A program made the translations under genes and the position numbers. A DNA stretch of 64,000 nt from Baylisascaris procyonis (Eukaryota; Nematoda; Chromadorea; Rhabditida; Ascarididae): the NCBI GenBank assembly GCA_037389465.1, contig JAZARR010000110.1:1183501-1247500 (forward strand). The letters run 5' to 3'. This document shows positions 1 to 13,104 of the stretch, in pieces. Under the pieces are notes generated by a model. It was given only the letters and a program-made list of their open reading frames with translations. It made no database searches and was not told the DNA's origin. Each line of letters opens with the position of its first letter. The stretch's first letter is position 1.

Positions 1-1099
1 ATTGATTGATATGCTCTATTTCTATATTCTTTAGATGCATTAACAATGCTTTCCATTATCAAAACAAATACAACTTTGTTTTCTAAGAGCAAAACTTATT
101 CTCTATATGAAAAATGCAAAAAAAAATTTTTTTTTTAATTCATGACTTAAAAATTTATCTCTATTTTTGCATTTTTTATTAATATATTGGAGTTGACTCC
201 GAGTGTAGTGTATTTGAAATGATCCACCACTCAGCATTATCAAAGCAATGCCTCCAATGATGAACATATGCCATTTGAGTGAAATATTCTATTTTCGAAA
301 GAAAAGACCTGCGAAGAAACTATTTTATTCAGTGGATATTATAGAAATCAGTAGATATTTTTTGGTCGCTAAACATATTTATATCAATGATTATAAAAAA
401 AATTTTTTAGAATAGATTAAAATGCTTCAAATATTTAGAAGTAAAGTAGTGAAGAAATAATATTGCTGTGTAGAATGTTCCATAATTCTTTGACTGCAAT
501 ATTTTATTATTTTGCCTCGAAAATATTCTTTATAAAAAAATTTTTTAATAGTTGCCTAAATTATTTCAGAATATATGGCGTGTTCTTTAAAAAAAAAGAG
601 AGAGAGGGAGGGAAGGTGAGAGAGAAAGATGAAAGAGAGAGGGCAAAAGAGGTTTACCCAACTCTCTCTTAATGTAACAGTTGAAAAGAAGAGTTCTTGA
701 CGAAATTGTTGAGAATATTCAAAAAAAAAAAAAAAACAACCTTCAGATCGATTCATAATCAAACAAGTTTTGTGCCGATTGTTTGCTTCATTTGGATCCT
801 CAATAGTTAGTGGCCTTTTAAGAGATATAAATTCGATGCAAATACTCCTAAAAGATTTGAAAAATTGATTCGACTTTTAAGATTACGATAATTAAAGGAT
901 AATTTCAATGTTAATCCGCTTGAAAGGTCAAGTATTGATACTTTCCTCTTTGGAAATATTATCTCAATAAATAAGGTCAAGTCTATTCACTTTAAAGCTT
1001 TTCTTTAATTCCTTTAAAATTGCGCCTAATAAGCTGCTAAACGATGCAGTTAGGCATTAAAATATAAATCTACTTTTATTCATTCGCTTTATGAATATA

Positions 1100-1240
1100 T
1101 TATTTATTTGTAAAGACTATTTATATTTATATTTATTTATATTTATATTTTTATTTTTATTCATACTTATTTATATTTATATTTATATTTAGAATTATGT
1201 TTGTATGTGTATTTATATTTGTATTTAATATACATATACA
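1100..1240. repeat. Imperfect TTTATA/TTTATATT simple repeat
   Basis: Repeated short words of T and A (TTATATTTATAT and variants) run with interruptions over about 140 bases. It is a degenerate microsatellite in the left flank with no evident function. Confidence 0.8.
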
Positions 1241-2298
1241 AATACGCTGCTAAATATTATAAAGAATATATCTATGAAAGAATCGCATATTACATATTAA
1301 AGGCTATTTTTATTTATTTATATTCATAAAGAATATTTATAAAGGTGCAAAAAATTAGACTGCGAAAGAAATAAATTAGCGCTATACAATATAGATAAAA
1401 ACCTCTTTTTAGATGAAAAAGAATCGCATATTATAAAAAAAGGATTTTGTTATCAATAGGGGTTTTATTAAAGATATACGACGGGGATCAATAGCTAACA
1501 AGAATGTGCTAACAAATGTTGTTGCAAACGTTTATTGCTCATTTGGCGCACTTAACGGCGATTGCCTTTCATCGATCAATCATAAAAGTGAACGTGACGT
1601 GATAGTTGATCTTCATAGTGGAATATCGGATGAACAGTTGCTTCTTTTGCATATCCACTAATTTGCATATTTGATGCCTATATTGTTGCATTTGAATATT
1701 AAAGATTTTGTTCAACTAATATAGAGCAATATTTTGAAGAGGAAGCATTACGTGGCGTCGTTTAATTAAGCTTATGATAAGCGCATTATTATGCACTGAA
1801 AAATTAATAGATTTTTATAGGATAGAACAATTAACACAAATCATTAAATCTCCAGTGCTTGTGTGCTCATCAAGTAAAACCTAATTATCAACTGCAGCGT
1901 TGAGGTCCTCGGAAATGGTCAGTTTACCTTGTAACGGTCACTCGCCACATCGAATGACTTCGATTGGCTACTTCAAAAATGACCATCATTTAGCGAGCAC
2001 AAGAAAGAGATTTTTGACCGTAAAACGATCGCCATCTTTTGTTGAAGGGAAATGATCATGTGGGAATGATATTTTATTGTGAGACATCAGTAATATCTAT
2101 GTTGCGCAAATAGTTATGCAAGTTGGCCTTTGAATGCCTTCTTGCTTGCTGATTTACTCTAAGACATTTATATAAACCACAATGACGAATGACAGGAAAA
2201 TATTCACCTATTTAAAATCATCGGCAATACGTTCCTAATTCCGCAATCGATGCAAATTTCAGAGATTATAACGGCATCATTAGTACATTTATACTACT

Positions 2299-2371
2299 GA
2301 TATAGGTTCTTATCATCTGGTGATAAACACAAGTGATTATCAGTGCTTTTATGATAGCAGTGATATTATCA
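2299..2371. promoter_or_regulatory. Cluster of GATA-type motifs on both strands
   Basis: Within about 75 bases there are TGATAT near 2299, TTATCA near 2310, TGATAA at 2321, TTATCA at 2337, TGATAG at 2352, TGATAT at 2361 and TTATCA at 2366. TGATAA-like sites bind GATA factors; in nematodes the intestinal factor ELT-2 uses them. The next gene, about 2.9 kb downstream, is an M1 aminopeptidase, a class often expressed in gut. That this is an enhancer is inference from clustering alone; WGATA words are common in A/T-rich DNA. Confidence 0.3.
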
Positions 2372-5285
2372 GGGCTCGAATAGGCAACCGATGAAAAAGC
2401 CTCTCATTTGCTTTTTAAATTTCATTGTGTGATTTTAGAAAGTTTGTATGAAAAAAAAGAGTGATGATTCTGAGAGGAAACCAATAAAATTCACTTGATG
2501 AGGAATAAACTCGAGTATATGAAGAAATTTTCGAGAAAAAAAGTGTTTCTTTTTTTTAAATTTTTTCTATCAATTATATTGTTCTGAAAGAAAATTATAA
2601 TTTAAAAAAAAAATTGAGATATGCGATTAATCGTTTCATAGAGCAATGGTTCCATTGCATGTGAAGCTATTGAATTATATAGCTTCAAGAGACTGTAATC
2701 TCTAACGAGATGGAAATTCAACTACTAATTTATCTTTGTTTATTGCTAATGGACAGTGGTCAGTCAGCTGATCAACTTCTATTTGACATGTTCAATGATT
2801 CGTTCTGGTTAGTTCAAAACACATACTCAATGTAAATGAAATATTGATCAACGAGTTTCAGGTCACTGTAGGTCTTAATACATAGATCTTTTTAAAGTGT
2901 TCTTAAAAATTTTTACCTTTCAACTACTAAAAAAAGTTTCGAATATGATACTTAATGAATAAAATATCTCATAAAATTATTTCTTTCACAAATCATTCTT
3001 CAAATTTTCCATTTAAAAAATATTTTCCCATATAAAATCTAAATATTTTCAAGCAATATTTCAAAAATTTGCATTAATTCTAAAATTGGTACTTACCTAA
3101 AATATTAGCAATATTTTAGATGAGTACCAGTTTCATTACTCAATAAAAAGTATTTGCTTCCAGTTGACTATGAATTGGTATTTGTTCACTCAATAAATTT
3201 TACATCTCAACACCCTATAATGTTTTGTTTATTTCGTGAAGCTATGCACAGTTTACGTTTACACTTGCAATGGGTTTTTCTATTACATAATGGCACATAA
3301 TCATTTTTCAAATAAAACACTAACGGCTAAGTTTTCAATTCCCCTCCCCTCCGTTTATTTATCTTTTTTTTGCAACAGCAGCACTTTATAATCTTTAATA
3401 AACTCATCAAATCGAACAGAACGATACTATCTTGCAAGTTGATGAAATTTGCACGATTGGATGACTTCCACTTCTGTCACAAATGTACTCTTACAAATAA
3501 AGTGCTGATGCATTTCTGAATATATGCAGAGGAAACATGTCTGAGTATGTCTGCGTCTGTCTGTCCGTCAGGCACGTTTAGCTGTCGATCTATTGACGAT
3601 TTCCACTTTTGTTATAAATACAATTTTGAAGAAAATTATAATGCTGATAATACGTGAAGATATGCTGTTTATGAAAAAAATTTTACATTTATGTTCTGAG
3701 TATATGCATTTTTATGAATGAAATTTTTCTTTATAGCTGAAAAAATACAAGCGTCGTACAATCTGATTTCATTTTTTTACAGCAACGGTATGCTTTTGAA
3801 AGTTTTTTGATCTATTTTTTGGGAAATTTTATAATTGAGATTTGTTATGTCAGAATTGTTGCAAAAATTTCGAAAAAAAAAAAAAAACTAAGGAAGGAGA
3901 GATTTAGTTGAGGACAACACAATCCGCTAAAAAGTTACATCTGTTCGATTGTTCTAAATTATAATACTCTGAGTAGTGATTCAATGGGATATTTCTGCCG
4001 ACAAAAACAGACGTTCACTAGCAAAGAGCCACTCTTCGTCTGTTTAAGGGCACATTTAAGTGCCTCCTGCTGAGAGAAGCACACTTAACGTAGTCTATTC
4101 ACTGTTGAGCGGAGATCAACAACACCAAAGAAAATGAGTCAACTAAAACTTATAAACGTTTATGAATCACCGCTACATCAGAATTTCTGCTCATTTTCCG
4201 GAATACCGGAATCTATCAATTCCGGAATACTGAAATCTATGAATTTTCCGAAATGTAATTTCCGTTTTTTTTTTGAAAAATCACTTCTTAGAGCTTTAAT
4301 GGATGGAAGTGAATTGAAAAACAATGCAAAAATGATATATTTAATTTAAAACGAAATGAAATTTTACGTGATTTATTGCGAATTAATCAGTTGTCTGTGG
4401 TCTTTGCCTATAATGGCTTTGCATTTCAAATTTTTTATTGAATTATCTTCCCAAGTACAAATTTCCCAAAAATTTCTTCCCTAAAAGCAATGCTCGGAAA
4501 GTTAAAAATAATTATTATTCGAATAAAAATTTTAAAAAAAGATGCAAAATTTGGCCGTTAAAATGAAAAATTCATATGTGGGTGCTCTCGAAAAAAATTT
4601 TTTTTTTAATTTTAGCAAATATTATGTTTCCCTAAATTCGAATTTTCAGGATTTAACTAAATCGTTGCAAATTGAAGTGGATTTTTAAGCTAAAAACGAT
4701 CACGAATTATATCGAAGAAAGTCATAGAGTTGAATCGCAAGAGTTTTTTAAAGGCTAAGTTCATGATTAATTCGGATCGACAACTGAACATCTCTGACAA
4801 CTAGACATGCAGACATACACATACATATATGCTCAGACACGTTTTTTTTGAATATACAAATTTGGAGGAATGCACCAACATCAATCTATACATAGATACG
4901 TTTTTTTTTTTTTCTTCGAAGAATATATGAATTAGCAACATAAGCTTCAAAGCAGTTTTTCAAGCCGGAAGAAATTAGGATAATTTAAAAAAGAATTGAC
5001 ATCAAGCGGAAGCAATAAATGAGCTTCAGCCGAGAATTTTTTAACGATTCTATGATAGCACTAAATCTATAAACGCGCATGGGACTTATTGTTTTGAAAA
5101 ATTTAGCTTCAATACAAGTGAATTTTATGATTTATTCGAATCGAATAAGTTGCAAAAGAGGCGTCTAATTTGATGGCGATAAGGTCGATTGAATGCTCCC
5201 GCCTATAAACCATCATCTGTTGCAGGTTACGCGAAAAGTGCGTTGTTGCTTGTGTGGAGCGGCTTTCACGATCGACAGCTGCACG

Positions 5286-8200
5286 ATGATCCCCCTCACA
5301 AATGTGGGTACATTCGAGAAACGCCCTAAACCCGCTACGCTACTTTATCTCATACTTATTACTGTACTTTTACTCATGATCTGTTTAGTGATTCTGGCAA
5401 TTGTTGTAGTTCTAGGACGAGCTGAAGTGCTTCCGGCCGATAGTTCCAAATCGAAACTATATGTGCAGCCAAGAAATACTTCGCCGATTTTCTTTGATAC
5501 TAAAGGAACCGCAGATGCTGAACGTTTATTAATGGATAACGAGTCCACCGTTGCATTGGATTCCAAGAAATCAATTGTGGAAGATTTTTCAACGTCTCAA
5601 CGTCCCTCTCCTACAAGCACGATTGAGACTCCGGCGATGAGATTTAATATTTCGGCAGCGGCTGCTAGCACGAAGGGTGAATATCACCTTCTGGACACAG
5701 CTACAAGGAGGATTCAGATTCATCAGGACAGCAATAGCAGTACATCCTCGTCCAATTCCACCTCGACCTTTACATCATCTTCTACTTCAACATCTACCTC
5801 AACAACAACAACAACAACAAGGATACAGAGCCCAATTATAACCAACTCCACAAAAAACCCCACTGCGGCCACCCCTACAACAATATTGACTACCTCAGGA
5901 TATAAGAACAAGTCATTAAGCACGAAAAAAATATTCATTGGCAAATATTCTGATCATCTATCAATCGAACCAATAACTGCAGTTCGTATCGATTTCGAGA
6001 GTACTATTCTTGAATTCAATAATTCAGAGTTGCAGGTTATTTACCACCTTGAAAATTTGTTTATATGAATAATATCCTAAAATTTGCAGCACTAATATCC
6101 ATGAAATTAATTGATTTGTATTTGCATATTCCAGAAAAATCCTTTCATAAGTTTGAAGATGATTTCTGTACTTTTTTAAAGTACTATATTTCCAAATCAT
6201 ATCAATATCTTTCGTTGATTTTTGTTGACTTTTGAAATCTCTCAATAAAATGCTTATTTGTAAATCTAATTGAATAATTTTTTTTTCACATGTCTTCATC
6301 CCCTATCCTTCCTCCCTCTTCCCCTCGCCCCCCCCCCAGCATCGCTGTATCAATACTCATACGAATGCTCATTTTTTCGCTTTATCTATTGCATTGAGAA
6401 GTGCTGAATGTCGCGTTTAGCATCCAAATAACCCTCAATAACCTCATAGGAAGAATCGAACATGACTTCATCAACACCGAATTCGTCTCAATATGAAGAT
6501 TCTGACGAATTATCATCACTAATAAGTGATGTCAACTCATCTATATCGAATCCTCTCTCAAGTAACAACAATAAGATTTTGGAAGAGATGATACCACAAT
6601 GTATTAAGAAAAAGGCACAAAAATGTCGTCCATCTGTACGAAGAAATATTATGAGGTGAGTGAGGATGAAATATTTCTTTTTAAATCTATGAATATGCTT
6701 TTAGTAAAGAGATTTATCTTGCTGGCTATCAGCCTAATGGTCACTCGGATGTCCACTTTAGCAAATGCTTGATTTAGGCTTCTCTTATCATTGTTTTAAT
6801 GATAAGTGAAAAAATTGTAGAGCAGCAAATGAAGAAGTGGACAGTTGGGTAAAATGGACTTCATCATTTAAAATCTTCCCTCTCGTTGCCTCCTACCCCT
6901 CACCATCCGCCGCTTTTTCTACTTATAAAACTCAATCTTCCCTTTTTCTATGTTCTTTTTTTTTGTAAAAGAATAGATATGGTATATCATAAGTACAGCC
7001 TTAGTTGTATAAATATTCTTTTCAATTTTGCAGCCATGAGGATATTCCATCGGAAGATACAGCAGCTGAATTGGGACATTTTGGAGGTATACGAGCGATT
7101 CATTATACACTCAACTTAACCATCAATCACGATATGCATACTTCCTATCAAGGAACTGTTGAAATAATGGTTCATATTTGACTATATTATTCATTCTATG
7201 AGTATATCATATCTTTCATTATCTCACAAAATCTCTTCCATAATTATTTAGTAGTACCAAATTGCAGGTGTCTGTAAAACGCGCCACTCTATCATTCAAC
7301 TTTTTAACCATATTCAGTAGGTATTTAGTGAATATTATACCTTTAAACCAGGTAAGACGATACTATTTTTCTTATAAAATTGTCGTTTGATATAAGCCGA
7401 AGTATTTGCATGAGACGGATAATGCTACGGTTCTATAACGGATTGCAATTTTCGATCAAAATGCAAAACAAGTTAGAAAATAAAAACTTCAACGAAAACT
7501 TGGGTAACTTTGAATTGCACACGGTTAGAACGTGTTCAACAATTTTGACTTAATCTAATGATACAATGATTGCGAGCTTTTCTTTTAAACTGTTACCTAT
7601 ACACTCAGCTATATGACCGTAGGAATACAGATAAGAGAGGTTTCATCGCAAAAAATGCTTCAACGGTTATATTCATTTGTTTCTCAAGGAGGATATGTGT
7701 TATGAGGTTTCATATTAACATCTCACCTTTATATTAAGAAAAATTTTCAAGAAAAACCGAATCCTCCCAAATACTCTCTCTTTAATAAAAAAGGATTACC
7801 TGTTTAGAAGACGTGAAAATATTATTCGAACATAATGCTAGAAAATTTGAGCGTTCAAATGCATTTCAGTGCTTTTTTCTGGATGAATAGGCTTGTAAAT
7901 GCTATTTTTTTGGATTTTTAGATGAAAGTCATAGAGAATACATCGACAATCTTTGTACATGTTGGAAGACCAATCGCCGGCATCGATTTGGCACAAATCC
8001 AACTTTGGGATTGTTTTAGTGGTAATTTCGTCTTCTTTTTGTTCCAGCTTTAATGTAATTACTTATGGAATATATATGACCCAAATTAAGCAATTGGTCA
8101 GGGAAAAGTTTTGTGAAATGAGGATAATCCAGGAAATTCTGGATGGTCGATTTGCATCCAGAAGTATCTTTAATTGAGGAAAGCTCATTTATTGACTCAG

Positions 8201-11200
8201 TAACAGTTTCTAAAGGAGTTTTATACTCTTCTAAAATTTTTAAGTAAGCTAAGAAGTCGAAAAATTTCCTCACAATCAACGATATTCTTATTCTAAAGAT
8301 GCTCCTATCAATCCAAAAGCAATTGAGAGTTTGTTTGATTTTTTTATTTTTGATAATTTATTGAACTGTTGCAGAAGTTTTTATTCCGATTTAAAATTTT
8401 ATTCAATAAATTTAGCAATATTTTATCTATTTTTGCATATTCAAATATTTTTTTAGAGCGTTCCTAGTTGGCATTCTAAATCTCGACAATCAATACGATC
8501 AATTATCACAACCTATGAATTCAAGAACTATTATTGTTAAAATTCAACTGTGAATGCATCATTTCTTCATTAATAAGGCTTTTTTTTTTAGGCAATGCGT
8601 TGTGCGTTTCATCGATGGTACAGCATTTACATGATGAGTTACTATCGATTGATCTAATCGAATCGGTGTTTATTGGGCAGATCATTATTCTGCGTATTTC
8701 CAGTTTCGGTAGTCCTCGTGCCGATAACGGTCTCCTTGTGCAGAATCCACATAAATGGGAACCAAAACGGTTCGTCACTGACATAGCATCCAATAGTTTT
8801 GTTGTATTTTTAAGTTGATTTCTCTTTGCTTATGATACTAACGAGTAAGTTCCCGTATTGAACTAATCCGATCAACTTAGCGTCCATGAATATAACTTTT
8901 ATCCTTAAAAAGTTTCCCAAAGATTTCGAAGAGCGACAGAGATATAATGTTGGAACAAAACTTTTTATAATTAACAGTAATGTTTAAGGCGAAAATAATC
9001 CTTCTCCGCCATTATTTGTAATGTGAATTACTATAGTTATTTAATTTTTTAAGCTGTTTAATTCGAAAAAATACCCAAATAAAATGATTTAGTTTGCAAC
9101 AAATCAGGATCAAATTTAATCCTCTTCATACAAACATGAATGATTGCATCCGCTTTAAATATTAAACTTTTACATTCTGGATCGAACATAAAAACTTACT
9201 ATTCCTCATTTAAAAAATTCATAAAAAAGTTCACATTTTTACGGTCCACTCATAAAAGAACTTATGCTGTTATAACTTGAAGCATAAAAGGTAAAAGCTC
9301 AAAACTTGGCACATAAAAACTAAAAAATTTAGGAAAAACACTCAAAATTTGGCAAATAATTTGTATAGTATGAAAAATATTTTCATTAAATTATTGTTAG
9401 ATTTATGAAAAAAATATATGAAAAATGAATTCTAGACCATGGACGGTGACGACATTATTCCAAATGCGTGACGCTCGTTCGATTATGCCTTGTTTGGATT
9501 TACCCTCAATGAAAGCGACATTCGAGTTATGTATTACACATCCGTTGGGCACTGAAGCACGGCAAGTGCTTTTTTTGTTTATTTATGCTTATAGCATCAT
9601 CGATGAAATAACGCATCCGATACGGATTAGGATGACCCGAGTCTTGGTTAGGTTGGGTTGACCCGGGATGGGTGGTACAGCTTGACCCGGGCCTTAAAAT
9701 ATTCGGTGATAGTAAATACTGAATGTTTTTTTTTTAAATCAGTGCTGGTGGAGTACAGCGCCTTCAGTATCTGAAGCTGAAGTAAAGTATTCATCAGGTC
9801 AAATAAGCTATCGTATTCATCAGCTATCGTATACCACTTTGTAGGTCAAATACACCACTAAGGAAGAGTATTATCGATGGTACGATTACGTCATGCTTCG
9901 AACGAACACCTCCAATATCGACATATTTGTACGGTATTACCGTCTTCAATCGTATGCACAATATGCATCAGGCTGCCGACCATAAACTTCATATACCTGA
10001 GCTCGAGATTTTCTATCCAGAACAAATGAGTGCCGAAAAGCCAATTTGGATGAAAATAGAAACTATTCAAGTAAGTTTTTTCGTCTTTTACTCTTTAAGA
10101 ATTTCGAATGAATACGAATTTAAAATAAATCTCGAAAAACGACATACGCTACATACGTTAAATGCATTGAATATTTCCTTCAATTCTTACAAATTTTTAT
10201 AATATAGATATTTGATCATTTGAATTAGATTGAATACTATTTTTTTTAATAGAATTTTTTTTTTCTATTTTTAACAAACGAATTTATAGCAATCGATCAG
10301 AAGAGATTTTAAAAAAATGAATCGACGACTCATTTTGTTTCATTTTGACGTATTGCCCTAAGGGTGTCTCTCAAAAACAAAGAATGCCCCCTTGAAATTG
10401 CCGATAAAAATTTCGCAAAATTGCTAAACGCTTAAAGAAGATGATTTAATGAAAAGAGTGGTTAAGCCATATCAGTGATATTGATAGCGCTAATCAGCAT
10501 CTATTTTTTTCAAAAGTTTTATTAGAGTTTCTATATTATCGAATCCTCATCCATGAGGTCTATCTTAGATTTTTTTTTTTTAAATGGATATATCTCTTTT
10601 CATAACTTCTACAAGCATTTTTTATCATTGCGACATTTATCCTACACACTACAAACAACAACTTCGGAAACGTTGTCATTACCTCAGGTGCTAGCTCGAG
10701 CTCTTTTTTTTTTCTTACAGGCTTTACGTTTTATGAACAACTTTACCGGCTTTGAATATCCATTGAAGAAGCTATCATTGGTTGCCACATCATTGCCGGT
10801 CAATGGTGTTGAAAATTTTGGCTTAATAACATTAAACGAACGTTGGATGGCTTATCCAAAATATCGTATGGCACATTCCATTCTAGCACATGAAATTGCA
10901 CATCAATGGATTGGTAATGTCGTTACCGTTACGAAATGGAATGAAATCTGTCTTCAGGTGGGTTTTTTCACACAATTCTTTTACAGTATAATAGCACTTT
11001 TAGCCCCATCTGTCGCTGTACTATTCGGTATCAATTATTGTAAGGAAGTTTGAAACTTGCTGTTGTTTTTCGTTGATTTATTGCTTGCTTATTTTTTTAT
11101 TTTTTATTTCTTTTTTTTTTCATTTATCTATACATTTATACGCATATATTGTTCCCGATTGTTCCCATCTTCTTAATTCTGCAATTGATATCTCTGTAAA

Positions 11201-13073
11201 TTATTTATCTTTTTATTTTTCATATATTAGCCAAAAAAAAAACAATACCAAGGCTCTATTTCTCTATTTCGGCCAATATTAATGCTAATTGGTCAGATCG
11301 GCCAAAATCGGACATCGTTCACAAATATATGAGTTCCTAATCAAATGATTATCTATTTAGCAGTGTAGAAACCATTAAGTTTTAAAATTTTATCTCTCAA
11401 TTTAAATTTTATAAAAAAAATTGTATCTCAATTTTATTGTATCTGAAGCATTTTTCTTTTATATTAAATTTTCCGGAAATAATTTTTTAATTATAGTTTC
11501 CGGAAATAATAGTTTTTAGCCGAATTCAATTTTTATAGTTCTCAAAGATTCTTAATTGTAATAGTTCCTAACGATTTTTAGCTCCTAAGGATTTTTTTAA
11601 TGTATAGAAAGCACTTGTAACGATCGTCATAACATCCACGAATAAGGTACTCTTTCGCGACGAGATAAAGTACTATTGCATAGTAGATCACTAGTTAAAT
11701 TACGCATGCTGGCGTGCTTTCCAGCTATTTTTCAAAAAAATGCGAGTTGTGCTGCTGAGCAGTACTACGGGAATTGAGTTTATAAATATGTTTATCGTAA
11801 TAGTGAGTAGCGATAGGTGGCATTTGATTCACACATATGAATGATGAATGAAAGCAACAGCAAGATCTATAATGATTAGATGATAGATGCGAAATCACTT
11901 TAAACCTCGATCTGATCTATCTATCACTCAATATGCTTGTTGATCTCACCAAAATTTTATTGATTGATCACAATCGATCTCCTCGATCAATAAAATATTG
12001 AAATAATTAAGCGAAAAGATGTAATGATTAAGTTTGTATATGTAATGTTATTGCGGCTTACCTTTGAGTAGATCAAGAGAGTTTCGCCGTTTATGCGTAT
12101 CTTCCGAATGCAATACTTTCTTGACAACAACAGTTGCTATCTATCGTAAATCACTTCTAGAACGATCGTCGCAGCAATCTTCTTGTCGATTGATGCTTCT
12201 TTTGCTTGAAATATAATATTTAAATTTTTTATTTATATAAATTACATAAAATAACTTTAAAAAAAACGAATTATATAAATTGATAGAAACTACTGGCAAA
12301 TTTACATAAATTAGTATAAAATATAATATATATTTAAATTTGAAATTCATCTCAATAAATGTTTCACTGCAATTAACATAGAGTAACGAAGGCAGTTAAT
12401 TTTATTAAAATCGATTTTAAAGAACGAAAATAGTAATTTAATATATTTAAGACGTTTATTAGTGACAGTAAAGTAAAGAATGATTTATTAGCAAATAAAG
12501 ACGACTATATTTTGTTGATTGTATTACATTTTGTGCTCATTGTACTCCAAAAAAAAAATTTTTTTTTTCCAACTTAAACTCTTATAGTCGTTGTATTTGT
12601 GTATTTTATTCATTCCAAACGATCTAAATTTGAGAAATTTTTCAATTTTTACGAATAAAAATAACATTTTTTCAATAAAAATGATGATGAATTTTCTTCA
12701 AAAATAAATTAAACTTTTTCTTTAAAAGCAAAAATCCGGAAATTTCATGAAAGGTGAAAACGTGAAAAGAGAATTTTGCTCTTCTATATTCTATAATTAA
12801 CGACATAATTTTTTTTATTTCCCAATTTCGATGAAAATTTTTTTAGTTGGTTGTGTTGATGAACGCTCAAATCGAAGAATTCAGACGATATAGATAAACA
12901 ACAAGGGCAGATACCTGATGCTTAGGCTTATATTTCATTATGGCTTATTTATGAGCTATTGAGATGGAGGGATTATTTTTCTCGATGATAGTTGTCGCAC
13001 TAAAATAACACATTCAAATGCACTCATCTTTGCAATTTCATGCCTCATTATTTTCATCGAAAATAAACATTCA

Positions 13074-13104
<31 letters not shown>

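Larger units (their letters stand above)
1..5285. other. Gene-free left flank, A/T-rich, with possible upstream regulatory DNA
   Basis: No convincing coding exon is visible. The short open frames (463-672 and 4134-4349, for example) are rich in F, K and I and overlap homopolymer runs, as expected for chance frames. It contains an A/T-rich TTTATA-type repeat near 1100-1240 and a cluster of GATA-type motifs at 2299-2371, listed separately. The right end is the likely 5' region of the M1 aminopeptidase gene. A sequence ending CTGTTGCAG at 5216-5224 could be a splice or trans-splice acceptor 61 bases before that start codon. Confidence 0.6.

Noticed and set aside
7268..7320. Possible small exon after TTGCAG in the aminopeptidase (VSVKRATLSF)
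   Set aside because: Joining the exon ending at 7169 straight to 7922 gives GTVEIM-MKVIENTSTIFVHV, which fits the M1 pattern; the extra piece breaks it.
8459..8540. Possible exon AFLVGILNLDNQYDQ in the aminopeptidase
   Set aside because: In the phase set by the preceding exon it hits a stop after three codons, while skipping to 8592 keeps the frame and the conserved sequence.
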